NCBI GenBank assembly: GCA_017893485.1
Contig: CM030359.1
Coordinates: 28,524,430-28,588,429, forward strand
Length of the DNA: 64,000 bases
From: Hemerocallis citrina
Lineage: Eukaryota; Streptophyta; Magnoliopsida; Asparagales; Asphodelaceae
Direction: 5' to 3'
Shown: piece by piece, positions 43,461-55,528 of the stretch
Layout of the letters: every line of letters starts with the position of its first letter
How positions within the stretch are numbered: the first letter of the stretch is position 1
Made by a program: the position numbers and the translations under genes
Notes under the pieces: model-generated
What the model was told of the DNA's origin: nothing
The model's database searches: none
The model's input: only the letters and a program-made list of their open reading frames with translations

Positions 43461-46400
43461 TCATGCTGAGATATCAATCACATTTAGCTTTCCTTTCAAA
43501 AAATGAAATCGTTTTTCATCTAAAAGTTTTGTAAAAATATCAGCAAGTTGTGAATAAGTGGAAATATATTCAAGTAAAATATCCCCCTTTTGAAAATGAT
43601 CTTTAATAAAATGATACCAAATATTAATGTGTTTTGTGCGACTGTGTTGGTCAGAATTTTTGGTCATATGAATAGTGCTAGTGTTTTCACATTTTATTGG
43701 AATATGATCAAAAAATACTTTGTAATCTTCGAGAGTATATTTCATCCATAATAGCTGCGCACAGTAGGATCCTGCTGTGAGATATTCAGCTTCAGCAGTA
43801 GAGAGAGTGACAGAGTTTTGCTTCTTGGATGCCTACGAGACAATAAAGTTTTCCAAGAAGTGACATGCACCGCTAGTGCTCTTTCTATCGGTCAAGCTAC
43901 TGGCATAATCTGCATCAGAATATCCTACAAGAGAAAAATTTCTATTTTTCGGATACCAAAGTCCAGTATTTGGTGTGCCTATGAGATATCGAATGATACG
44001 CTTAACGGTAACCAAATGTGATTCTTTGGGACACGATTGAAAGTGTGCACATAGACAAACACTAAACATAATATCTGGACGAGATGCAGTAATATAGAGT
44101 AAACTACCAATCATACCTCGATAAGTAGAGATATCAACATTATTACCAGATTCATCTTTTGAAAGCTTGGTGGTAGTGGCCATAGGTGTTTTGTAAGCAT
44201 TTGCAGTTTGAAGTCCAAATTTTTTGACTAATTCCTTTGCATACTTAGATTGATTGATAAAGATGCTATCCTTTCTTTGTTGTATTTGAAGCCCAAGAAA
44301 ATAAGTTAGTTATCCCATCATATTCATTTCAAATTCATCCTGGCTTTGAGAATTCCTTGTAAAGATTTTTATTAGTGGATCCAAATATAATATCATCAAC
44401 ATATATTTGAAAGATTAAAATGTTTTTAGAAATATATTTTATAAATAGTGTAGTGTCTACTTTTCCTTTAGAAAAACCTTTGTGAAGTAGAAATGAACTT
44501 AGTCGTTCATACCAAGCACGAGGGGCTTGCTTCAAACCATACAATGCTTTATCAAGACGAAATACATGGTTTGGGTGTGTGAGATCAGTGAATCCCAGTG
44601 GTTGTGCAATATAAACTTCTTCAGAAATAAAACCATTTAAAAATGCACTTTTAACATCCATTTGAAAGAGACTAAAATCCATATAATCAGCAAATGCAAG
44701 TAAAATACGAATGGCTTCAAGCCGTGCAACAGGTGCAAAAGTTTTATCAAAATCTACTCCTTCTTGTTGATTATAATCTTGTGCAACAAGATGGGCCTTA
44801 ATTCTAGTGATTGATCCGGATTCATCTAACTTGTTCCTAAACACCCACTTAGTTCCAGGTATAGTTCTATTGTGAGGTCTAGGTACAAGTCTCCATACTT
44901 GATTCCTTTCGAATTGATTAAGTTCTTCTTGCATGGCAACGATCCAGTCATTATCTTGAAAGGCCTCCTTAATGTTCTTAGGTTCAAATATGGAAACGAA
45001 TGCGGAAAAAACACATGAAATTTTGAGCTTGTGTGCGAGTAGTTACCCCTTTTGACATGTCGCTTCGTATAAGAGTTGGTGGATGGCTAGACATGATTTT
45101 CCATGCGGGGCGTCTTTCACCTGTGGAAATTTGATGTTGTACATGTTCATTTTCCATGGCATCAATTTGTTCTGCAGGCATCTCTTCTATTTGCGATTTG
45201 GATGCATCTTCATCTTGATGAGATTTTTGATTTTGATCATTCATATTTGGGTCTTCTTCAATGTGAACCCGAACACATGTCTCATCATCATCAACAACAT
45301 GCAATATTTCTTTGGTGTAGGGATTAGTTTCATGAAAAATAACATCAATAGATTCCTGAACTGTGCATCTTCTTTTATTAAATACACGATACTTTGCTAC
45401 TAAGAGAATATTCTAAGAAGACACCTTCATCACTTTTACAATCAAATTTTCCCAAATTATCAAGAGTATTTAAAATACACTTTACATCCGAAGACGCGAA
45501 AGTAACTTAAGTTGGAAACTTTGCCATAATATAGTTCAAAAGGAGTTTTCTCAATATATTTTCTAATGATTACTTGGTTAATTGTGTAACATGTTGTATT
45601 GACAGCCTCCGCCCAAAATGATTTAGGTTTTTTTCACTAAGCATGGTTCAAGCCATTTCTTGAAGAGATCGATTTTTCCTTTCAACAACCCTATTTTGTT
45701 GGGGAGTGCGAGGACAAGAAAACTCATGTTTTATTCCCTTTTTGTCACAAAATAAGGTGAAGAGTTCGTTTTGAAATTCTCCACCATGGTCACTACGAAT
45801 AGTGACAATAAAGAGGCTTTTCTCATTTTCCACTCTTCGACAGAATTTTTGAAATACATACAATATGTCATCTTTTTGTGGCAAAAAGGCAACCCAAATA
45901 AATCTACTGTAATCATCAACAATTACAAAAGCATATCGTGCACCTCTATTACTACGTGTCCGTGATGGTCCAAAAAGATCCATGTGCAAGAGTTCAAGGG
46001 GTCTAGAAGTTGATACCATTTTCTTGGGTTTGTGAGAACATTTAGTTTGCTTACCAAATTGGCACGACTCACATGGTTTATCGTTCTCAAATTTGATTTT
46101 AGGAATCCCCCTTACAAGCTCATTGGTTATGAGTTGTTGAGATTGTCCATAGCCGTGTGTCCAAGTCTTCTATGCCATAACCAACCATCCTCATTTCTTG
46201 CAACAAAGCACCTCATATTTCCTTTACCAATGGTTTGTCCCGTGCTATTATCTCCAAAGATGATGTCATTTCCTTTTTCCCTTGATAGTGATGCAAAATA
46301 TTTGCTGTCACCTATCATATGATTTGAGCATCCACTATCAAGGTACCATCGATCTTTAGTTTTGATACGCTGAGGTACCTACACCAAGATTAGTAGGTAT
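43461..46400 (-). pseudogene. SIRE-like pol (protease, integrase, RT, RNase H), broken
   Basis: Minus-strand domains in order. Protease: WYLDSGCSNHM near 46345. Pre-integrase: WLWHRRLGHTAMDNL (46130-46200). Integrase core: HMDLFGPSRTRSN, FVIVDDYSRFIW, RSDHGGEF, FSCPRTPQQNRVVERKNRS (45648-46019). A linker of acidic residues follows (44984-45304). Reverse transcriptase: GTKWVFRNKLDE, FAPVARLEAIRILLAFA, QMDVKSAFLNG, IYVDDIIFGS (44335-44934). RNase H: SASRPDIMFSV-type region, YSDADYASSLTDRKSTSG, then LSTAEAEY, with the end DISA at 43461. Stops or frameshifts separate these blocks (near 45640, 45005, 44330, 44230 and 43830). Order (integrase before RT) and motifs place it in Ty1/copia, close to SIRE/Maximus. 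Confidence 0.92.
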
Positions 46401-48269
46401 AATTTTGCGTGCCAAGTTTGTTTTGAACCTGCATTTACATCCTTTCTTACCCACACACAATTAATATTCCTTTTTAATGGACAGTTAAAAGAAATGTGCC
46501 CTAGTCTACAACAATAATGACATGTGATACGACTATGTCTTGAGTCATGTACACTTGCATAGCTTTGGATTGGTTTATGATTTTATTGGAGTTTGTGCAA
46601 GTGTGTATGACATGATGATTTACATTTTTGATAGTGTATTGGCTCTTCGTAACCAAGTCATCGATTATCTTGATAAGATCTTGAATTTTTTGTAATAAGG
46701 TAACTGCGCCTTTCATATTTTTCAACAATCTTTTCAAGCTCAGTTACTCTTTTACATAATCTTTTCCAAGTCATCTCATCATCTTTCGTGTTCCAACGAA
46801 GAGTGTCTAGTATAGCATCAAGAATCCTATTTTGTTCAAGAGCTTCATTACATCCTTCCACTACCTCATCAAATTTCTTTTTAGATTCTTTTAAATCATC
46901 TGTGAGTTTGGCTACATAAACATATTTCTTATGAATTTCTCTTATGTCATCATCATGTGTTGCTAAAGATTCTCACATTTGTTGTTTTAAGATTTCATTT
47001 TCCTCTAGCAATACATCATGATCTTTTCTAAATGACTAAATTTTTTCTAAGATCAAGGCATTCTTATTTTTCAGTTTTTATTTTTTTGTAATACAAGAGT
47101 CATGGGTATCATTTAAAATTTGTTTATATTGCCTAAGTTAACGACTTAATTTCTTAGATAAGTGGGTTCTTCGATTATCTCTTCTTGAGATGGTGATTGC
47201 ACCTCACCATGCCCAAGAGCCATGAAGCCGACGTCGTCGTAGCCTTGCTCTCCTTCACTTGAATTGGAATCTAACCATGTTGCCTTTAGTGCCTTCTTTT
47301 TCAGACTTGGGTTTGAGCGGTAGTAGTCCCTGTTCCTGTCCTGTGAGACGGGACAATTTGCATGAATGTGTCCAGACTTCTTGCACTCATAGCACACATC
47401 ATCTTTATCATTCTTCCTTTCTCCTTGGTACCTGCCATATTTCTTATGTTTGAGATACTTACGAAATTGTTTTTTCAATAGAGCAATGTCCTCGTCTGAC
47501 TCCTCACGATCTGAATCTACTTTTGATGGTCGAGATTTTTCTGCTTTTAGTGCAATGGTCTTCTCTTCGGTCTTTGGTTCAATCCCGATCTTTTGTCTGT
47601 ATCTTTTGGTCTTCGACATTTCCATCTCGTATTCTTCAGCTTTTCTTGGAATGTGTAGTAGTCGAATCCCTTCTCTTCAAGAGTCTCCCTTATTGCAGCG
47701 GCCTTTACATCCCATTCTGGCGTGAGACAGCTTATGAGCTTTCTTTCCTTTCGGTCATCATCTAGTCCCTTACCTAAGCTCTCAAGTTCGTGGGCAATGA
47801 TATCGAAGTGGGCGAGTATTTGATCCACATTTTTTCCTGGCAACATGCAAAACACATCAAACTTATAGAAACATAAATTAACTTTAGCTTTTACCTCTGA
47901 AGCGGTTCCTTAATGTCGCTTCAGCGTGTTGTTCCAGATCTCGTATGTTGTTTTGCAGTTACGCCCGCATTGCATTAGTTCTTCGTTATTCAACCCTGCA
48001 TAGAGAGCCGTCATGGCTTTGGAATTTGCTGTCTTGAGGGCCTACTCTGCTTTTGTGAAGGATGTCTTCCCGTCACTAACTGGAATTTCTATTTTATTGA
48101 TACACACATTCTATACTTCTTCTTGGAGCATCTGTAAAAAATGAGACATACGAAATTTCCAGACGTCATAGCATTTTCCATCAAAAAATGGTGATCGTGT
48201 AAGGCTTGTCCCATTGGAGATAAATGGCTCCGATGAGTACAAGTTATCGGGAGGAGGAATTTCGGCCAT
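46401..48269 (-). pseudogene. SIRE-like gag, broken
   Basis: The minus-strand ATG at 48269 gives MAEIPPPDNLYSS, then FFDGKCYDVWKFRM, the usual start of copia gag (DUF4219/UBN2 type). The UBN2 part continues through LPGKNVDQILAHFDIIAHEL (about 47855-47760). A knuckle CYECKKSGHIHANC (CX2CX4HX4C) is at about 47390, followed by an acidic stretch. A coiled-coil-like piece (ELEKIVEKYERRSY, 46658-46861) lies further on. Several stops (near 48040, 47905, 47146) and frameshifts break it. No single open gag remains. Confidence 0.85.
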
Positions 48270-48305
48270 GGGACCATTTGTTTAAGCTTTTTGATAAGCA
48301 CCTCG

Positions 48306-48318
48306 CTCTGATACCACT
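48306..48318 (-). other. Primer binding site of the SIRE-like element
   Basis: On the minus strand TGGTATCAGAGCG follows the 5' LTR end by one base. It is the initiator methionine tRNA site and sets the element's direction. Confidence 0.9.
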
Positions 48319-48319
48319 G

Positions 48320-49327
48320 TTAATCACCCTAGGGGGGGTGAATAGGGTGATTATGCGCAATTAAAAATTAATAAAATAAAGTGCAAGGTAAGTAAAAGAG
48401 TTAAGAGCAGCAAACACAGATGACGCAGTGATATAACGTGGTTCGACCCTCAGATCTACGTCCACACCACCTACTTATAGCAATTCTCCGCCACAAGCGT
48501 TCCACTATACTTAAAACCCTTTGTACAGTGATTCTCGAATTCAGGCCGAGAGACGTATTACACCCACAGGACTTCCAATACAAGTCCCGTCAATCTCACC
48601 GAAGTGGAAAAGAAAGAAAAACCAAAACTCAAGATCGTTAATGATCCTGACTGAAGAATACAGAAAAAGTATCGCTTACACTCGGATTGATTATCGAAAA
48701 ATTAGTTCAGAAATTTTTTTTTTAGAAGTAATAGGGTTGAGAACACACAGTGGATTCGTCAAATATAAGTAGACGGGGAAGTGTATCGATCAAAAATAGA
48801 AATGATACTTTCCAAGAATACACACAGCGGTCGACCGACATATTGGTGCGGTCGACCGTTCAGCTCTCTAACGTAAAGTAGAGAGGTGAAAGGTCGACCT
48901 CTTCTCAGACAACTCAAGGTTGCGGCCGACTGCGATGCGGTCGACCGTCATGAAGTACGGTCGACCGGTATCGCGCTGTATATTCCGAATCCACTCAGTT
49001 TTCTTTCCATAAACTAATCACTTTAATCAATATTATACAATTAAAATATCACGAAAATAGAAGGAAAAATTCAGGTATTGATATCTTCCTCTTTTGCTTG
49101 CAGACCAATTAATCAAGAACTCATTTTGAATATCTTCGTCTTTTGCTTGTGTTTGCCATCTATCTTTATTACTTTTCTTGTTTGAATAATCCTGAATCTC
49201 TCTTGGATATCTTGTTGATATTTGTTGATATTACTCTCCTTATTTGATCCTGAAAATCTAAACAATGAACTTTAAACTTATTAGTATTAATGAGCACGTT
49301 TTGTGCACACCAAACTAAGAGTCATCA
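48320..49327 (-). repeat. 5' LTR of the SIRE-like element
   Basis: This 1008-bp LTR is uninterrupted and therefore shows the empty MULE site: a single TTCCAAGAA at about 48812. It has a 7-G run after TCACCCTA and the GTCGAC cluster at 48830-48975. It differs from the 3' LTR by scattered substitutions and small indels, so the copia insertion is not recent. Confidence 0.93.
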
Positions 49328-50597
49328 GCTGGCACAACATTTGTGGATTTTGAGTTTGTCGAAGAAGTAAAATTTTCTCTTAAATTTATTGCTTTGAAGG
49401 GAAGGAGCAGTTGCATCATCATCGTAGTTTAAATCGTCATGGAGAGTTTTATACGATATTTCCAAAAGTGCTTTCAGGGGTTTTTATTTGTTTCAATATC
49501 AGATAATGTTGACGAACCAAATGAAATCAGACTTCTGCAAGCCGAAAGGTGCCTTCATTAAATTCATACAAGTTTTTAAATTTAAAGGAACTGTATTCAA
49601 TCCTCATTGATCACTGGTGATATAGAGAAACTTTTTTTATATGAATGTGGAAGAGGTACACACTGTTCAGTCTTTTATTACTTCCTCCCATAACAAGTGA
49701 TTATTTTTCTCGAAAATCCACAATATAGGTCTTTTTATTATTTGTTGTAAGTTTAGGCTGTGAAATCACAGGATCCCTATGATTTTAATTTTATTACTCG
49801 TTCAACCTCATTACTCTTTTTTGGTTTCTAATTTATACTGCTGCTGTACTGTGCAGATTGAGACAGGAAGGGTAATCTGCGAAGGTACACTTCTTTCATT
49901 TTCTCATCCACAATCGTGTAGTAAAAAATAGAAAAAATAATAGATTGCTAAATTTATGACAATCATGTTGGCTGATTTTGCCTGGTCTTCCCAGGCAACG
50001 TAGTACTGTTTTGGACATTAACATCACATTCAGATCTAATTTTTCAAATCTATCTGTGGTCCTACTCATCCTTCACAATACTGTTGTGGCTGCGCATCAT
50101 ACAGGTTACTGTTGTGAACAAACATTGTTATGTTGAATCATGAATACAGGTTTATGAGTTTTATCTACTGAGATTCTTCTGAAGAGATGTAGGACAGGTT
50201 CTTGTGCATAGCACAGGCTGGTGTTGCAAACGTATATCTTCTTTACGGGTATTCTGAGGGCGGGCTTGCAGATATTAGCAATGTACGAAAAAGAACCCTG
50301 CAAACTTCCTCTAATATGTGATGCAACAATGAGCAGAAATTATATCTTTTCTGTAGTTGAGGCTTGCTTAAAGGCAGATTCTCAGGTGGGATGGGCTGTA
50401 CTGAATACTGTACTCATCCTTCCTCACCATGATAGAGCTTGATCGCAGCTTGTAGATGCCATGGCTTCTGGGATGTCAGTTGGATACGGCATCGATGCAA
50501 TTGAGAGAAGTGTAGATCTTCAAGATGTTTAAGACAAATACATACGAATGTAGCCTGATGTTTCACGAATTTCCCAAGCAAAATTCGTAGTCTTTAA
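49328..50597 (+). pseudogene. Unidentified gene remnant
   Basis: This is non-repetitive within the window. The clearest coding trace is 50221-50530. It reads ILRAGLQILAMYEKEPCKLP, LICDATMSRNYIFSVVEACL and VGWAVLNTVLILPHHDRA, then a stop (50440). The same frame continues with LVDAMASGMSVGYGIDAIER. It has the look of a folded, conserved domain but I do not recognise it. A small exon-like piece (IETGRVICEG, near 49860) lies between TGTGCAG and GTACAC. The left end continues the frame interrupted at 28382. I infer debris of one host gene, function unknown. Confidence 0.4.
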
Positions 50598-52898
50598 TGT
50601 AATACCCCAAAATAATTAATAATTATTTTGTACAACAATATTTTTGTATGTAAATATTGTTGCATTATGTTGCATTATTTTGTGTAACAATATTTGACAT
50701 ATGAATTTGCACATGAATTGTGCACATTCTTGTATATGTTGTCATGTACGCTTAAGTAGTATGATTTTGGATTAACCCAATTAAATTCATATGAATTTAA
50801 CCTATGAGGCCAACCATACAAATTATGTTTCATAAACATATATACTACTACTATATATATTGTACATGCACTACACACTAAACATCTACATATGTATGAA
50901 CTATGAAGCCCACAAATTTTGACCTGAAATGAGCCTACAATTGTTGGCTTAGAGGGTTAACTCAACTTAGAGGTTAATTAAACCTAGGGTTATTAATTAA
51001 TATGGACACCTAAGCATCCCTAGAGTCTTCTACACTCACCCACACTCATCCTACCCTATCCCAAGACTTGGCCAACCAACCCTTACCCCCATACCCTCCA
51101 TCTATATATATGAGAGAATGAACATGATGAAAGTTAACTCATCTTTCCTATTTCCTAGTTCATTACCCTAGTTCCATACACTCTCCCTAGTTCACTTTCC
51201 ATACCACTCTTCATTCTAATATTTTCCTAAATATTTGAAACACTAGATGAAGCAAGAAAAGTAGCAAGTAAGCTAGGAGGAAAAGAGGCAAGCTTAGAAG
51301 GCAAGTGTTGTGTAGAAACTCTCCATGGTGAGGTGGTAAGGTGGGTGTTCTTCAACATTTATGATTTTTAGATTGTGTATAGATTGTATGTGTAGTGATG
51401 GATATTAGATTGTGCAATGATGGTTAATAGTTTGCAAGATTATTTGTTACGATTGTAAGATTATGAGGACATGAAGTTGTATGGTGCACATTGATGTATG
51501 GAGGAAATTGTGATAGAATTAACTTGGATGAAATTAGGTTTCAAATCCGAAAAATCATAACTCCTTGTCTAGATGGAATTTAGGGTTGAAATTTTGATAG
51601 TAGCATCTTATACATGTCTAGAAAATCTATACCAAATTTCAGAATTTTTGAAATATATTTGATATTTTAATAAAATCCAAAATCACTGTGGGTTAAGAAG
51701 AAAAACAGAGCATGAGCTGTAATTCGGTCTTGTTTACAACTCCCATTTAAAAAATCATCTCTCGGAATATATGGAGTTTTAAGATGAAATTTTTACATGT
51801 GATACTTGTATGTGTCTAGGACATGCTCACAAAATTTCATGAATTTTGGACATCGTTTAGTATTTGTAATTAATTCCGAACTCACAACTGGTCGGTAGTT
51901 TTGTCAGATTCTGGAGGATTATATACATTTCATCGTTTTAGCCTTTTAAATAAAGTATTTTGAGAAAACTTCCAACTAATAACTGGTTGTAGACTCATTG
52001 ACATTTCTTTAGAACCTAAGATATCGAAATTGCAAGAAGTGTGTGATTATTGGTGATTTTTACAAGTTGTAAGAAGTGCATTTTTATTTCGAAGTTACTG
52101 TTTTGATGTATGTAGGATATCATCACTTTAGGACTTCTTAATAGACTTAGAAATGTGGTTTATTAACTCTGAATTTATGTTATGATATATAGTGATCTGT
52201 GCAAGATTGAATTTTAAGATTTTCACAGGAGGTGTTCTATGAAATGTGCATATGTGCAGGTTCATACATATAGTATAATTAGACGTTTTTATATGTGTAG
52301 GAAATGTAGAGTAATACCCCAAACTCATGCATAATAGTTTTGTGTGTTGGGTGTACGAGTTGATATTTGTTTGGGTCCGAATGACCTTTGGAACGGGTTT
52401 AACAAAAGTTTATTTATGGTAGTTTTGTCATATAGAGTTTGCCGTTCCTAAGTGTTAATTCGCGATCGTTCATTGGTCTGTGTGTTTAGGCCAACCATGG
52501 ATTTGAATTGGAGGTCATGTTGGACCCTAGTTGGGTTTAGTAGATTAGTAATCTGAGAGTTTAGTCTAGTTACCTTACTCTTGGAAATGTGAGGATGGAT
52601 TAATTGGCCAGATTTATTGTCAAGAAAGATAGAGTAGATAAGACCGGTGTGTGGTGCTCTAGTTATAAGTTGTGTGACCATCATCTGTAAGAGCATGCAC
52701 TAGTTGGGCATGTATTCACCTATTAAGGGGACACATGTGGCATTGTCTCGTCTGGGACACGTGCGGTGTCGCCTCGTCTGCTAATTTCTTAGATCTAGTG
52801 TAAGAACGAATGGTCGGAGCTAGCGGATGGATCCCTAAGTATCCATCTAAAGTTCTACGTTGTATAATGTGGACAGGGAGCAAAAGCAAGACTCTAAG
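50598..52898 (+). mobile_element. Gypsy LTR-like sequence (TGTAATACCCC type), incomplete
   Basis: It begins TGTAATACCCCAAAATAATT. A TATATATATGAGAG box near 51103-51116 lies before a CT-rich leader. GTAATACCCCAAAC recurs in the same direction at 52312. The 3' part (52640-52870) carries GTGGCATTGTCTCGTCTG and GTGTCGCCTCGTCTG subrepeats. No matching 3' end, primer site or coding was found, so it is probably one or two truncated LTRs. Confidence 0.45.
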
Positions 52899-52899
52899 G

Positions 52900-53095
52900 G
52901 TGCATTTGGATCGGGTTTTAAAAACAGTTTTCAGTTTTAAAATAAAAACATAGGGTAATTTTGTTTGGATACAAATTTTTCGAAAAACTCATTTTAAAAT
53001 TTCACTCAAAACCTATGTTTAAAATGAGTTTTTTGAAAACTGAAAAAACCTGTTTTCTGAGATAAGTTTTTTCATTTTCCAACCAACATATTGTA
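52900..53095. mobile_element. Fold-back MITE-like sequence
   Basis: It opens GGGTGCATTTGGATC, a start common to plant miniature inverted-repeat elements. Internal arms TTTTAAAAACAGTTTTCAGT and ACTGAAAAAACCTGTTTT are largely complementary, as are AACATAGGG and CCTATGTTT. The mirrored 3' end is missing or diverged, so boundaries and superfamily are uncertain. Confidence 0.45.
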
Positions 53096-53099
53096 TTTG

Positions 53100-53616
<517 letters not shown>

Positions 53617-54519
53617 AAATGCTCTATTGAAAATGGGTTTGTTTTCACCGGGTTGGAATACAGCGATCTGAGCCGTTGGATCACACTTGATGATGATCAA
53701 CGGCTCAGATCGCTGCTGCTCAGATCGTGAGTGGATCTACTATTAATAGCGGAGGGGCATTTTGGGTAGTTCATGTCAAAAATGCTTCAGACTTAGCGTT
53801 ATTTGGTGTGAACTTTTTTTTTCTTGTCGAAAAAAAACTCTTAGGTCGTTGTTGGAAACACAACGGCCTAGGTTGTTTAAAAAAAAGAGAAAATTCAACC
53901 TAGGCTGTTGTTCCCAACAACGGCAACAACGGTCTAGGTATGTACAAGTGTTTTCCAAACACTTGTACATACTCAGATCTCCATCTCTCTCACTTCGTCG
54001 ACAACTCTCTCTCTCTCTCTCTCTTTCTCTAGAGCTCGCGAAACCCATCCCCAAACCCTAGCTCTTTCTCTCTCTCCCCCTTTCGATTTGAAAACCCTAT
54101 CTCTCTCTTGCTCATTGCTTCTCACTCAATCTCTCTCTCTTCTCACACTCTTAAAAAAAGTCTTTTGAAGATTCCGAATACAAAAAAATCATAACCCATA
54201 CGAAATCTCCCCAACCCTAGAACCCTAATCCTAAAGAAATTAGCCAAACCCTACTCCCCTTCCTTTGTCTCCAACAGCGTCCAAGCACCACCTTTATCTC
54301 CTTCCCGAAAACCCACATTGTGAAAGGTATTAACTTTTTTCTATTTTAGTAGATCTAGCTAGGTTAATTGATTGAAACTTTTTATTCAATGTTTTAGTGT
54401 ACAATTTGTATATTATGCGTAGCTAATTATAGATTAGCTAATTATAGTGTTATTGTCGATGCAGATATAGTATTAGTTGTTGTTCGTTGTTAGTAATGGC
54501 GCACAAAGAGATCCAAAAA

Positions 54520-55400
54520 TTCTGTAATTTTGCGAGTACGTCGGATTCACCACGCACAAGCAAAAGCAACTTGTACAAGTGTGTTTGGATTCACGGTTTG
54601 AAGTATACGACCATGTAATGCTTTCGACTAATTTTCGTGAGTGAAAGCGATATATCGGCGTATATTGCAAACCGCGTGTCGAAACTCACCTCTTACAGTT
54701 GTGTTGGCTCATGTGTGGTGCGTCCGACCTACTCCCAAAGTTTTAGAATTTTGTTGATATCATTCGTACAGTTTTCTACCGTATATCAAACAACAATAAT
54801 AGTTAATGTTTGAATTTCTATCGAGCGACTTTTCAGTAAGAAACCGTTGAAATGAGATCCAAAAAATACGAAATTTTGTAAGTAGGTCGGGCTAACCACT
54901 CGCACCCCAACACAACTTGTATGCGAGTTCCAAACCACGATTTGCGAGATACGTCAATGTGTCGCATTCTTGGCATTTTTAATGAGTGAAAGCGATACAC
55001 GGCCGTATCTTGCAAACTGTGGGTCGGAACTCGCTTGTACAAGTTGCGTTGGCTTGTGTACGGGGAGCCCGACCCAATCACAAAGTTTTAGTTTTTTTAA
55101 CGTCGTTTGTGCGGTTTTCTCATGTAATTTGTTATATTTTTAGCGAGTTTTGAATAGAGAGCCCACCGAAAAAAATTCAAAATTTTGAGAGTAGTTAGGT
55201 CTCACCATTCACAAGCCAAAGCAACTTGCAGTCGCGAGTTCTCACACACGGTTTTCTATATGCATCCGTGTATCGCATTCCTCTCTTTTTCAAGAGTGAA
55301 AGCGAGATACAGCCGTATCTTGCAAACCGTGGATCAGAATTTGCTTTTACAAGTTCCGTTTTCTTGTGTGAGGCAAGTTAGACCTAATCGTAAAAATTTG
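54520..55400. repeat. Three palindromic modules in the MULE-2 leader intron
   Basis: Modules at about 54520-54735, 54870-55070 and 55170-55395 match those at 39820-41030 (GCGAGTTC, CGGTTTG, ACGGCCGTATCTTGCAAAC, AAGTTGCGTTGGCTTGTG). They lie between a donor-like GTGAAAG|GTATTAAC (near 54328) and the acceptor TTTTTTCAG at 55528. Confidence 0.85.
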
Positions 55401-55528
55401 TATTTTTTGACTTTTGTGAGATTTTCTTACATATTTTATTTCGTATCTATATATATATCCCAATCTTTGGTTAACAAGCTGTTTTATATATGATGTGTGT
55501 ATTAATCAGACTATTATTATTTTTTCAG

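Larger units (their letters stand above)
28388..49327 (-). mobile_element. SIRE/Maximus-like copia element I, GCTGG duplication
   Basis: This is a minus-strand LTR retrotransposon. Its 5' LTR is 48320-49327 (1008 bp). Its 3' LTR is 28388-28893 plus 41938-42457 (about 1026 bp), split by a MULE. Perfect GCTGG flanks it (28383-28387, 49328-49332). The LTR, read on the minus strand, starts TGWTGACTC and ends GGGTGATTAACA. Without the MULE the element is about 7.9 kb. Gag, protease, integrase, reverse transcriptase and RNase H are all recognisable but broken. A roughly 1-kb 3' non-coding region rich in GTCGAC palindromes lies between pol and the 3' LTR. Confidence 0.93.

Noticed and set aside
43088..43477. 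129-residue minus-strand frame as a possible envelope-like gene of the SIRE element
   Set aside because: It reads through repeated GTCGAC palindromes (giving CGRPxxRPV repeats) and ends in low-complexity Phe/Lys; no signal peptide or membrane pattern convincing enough.
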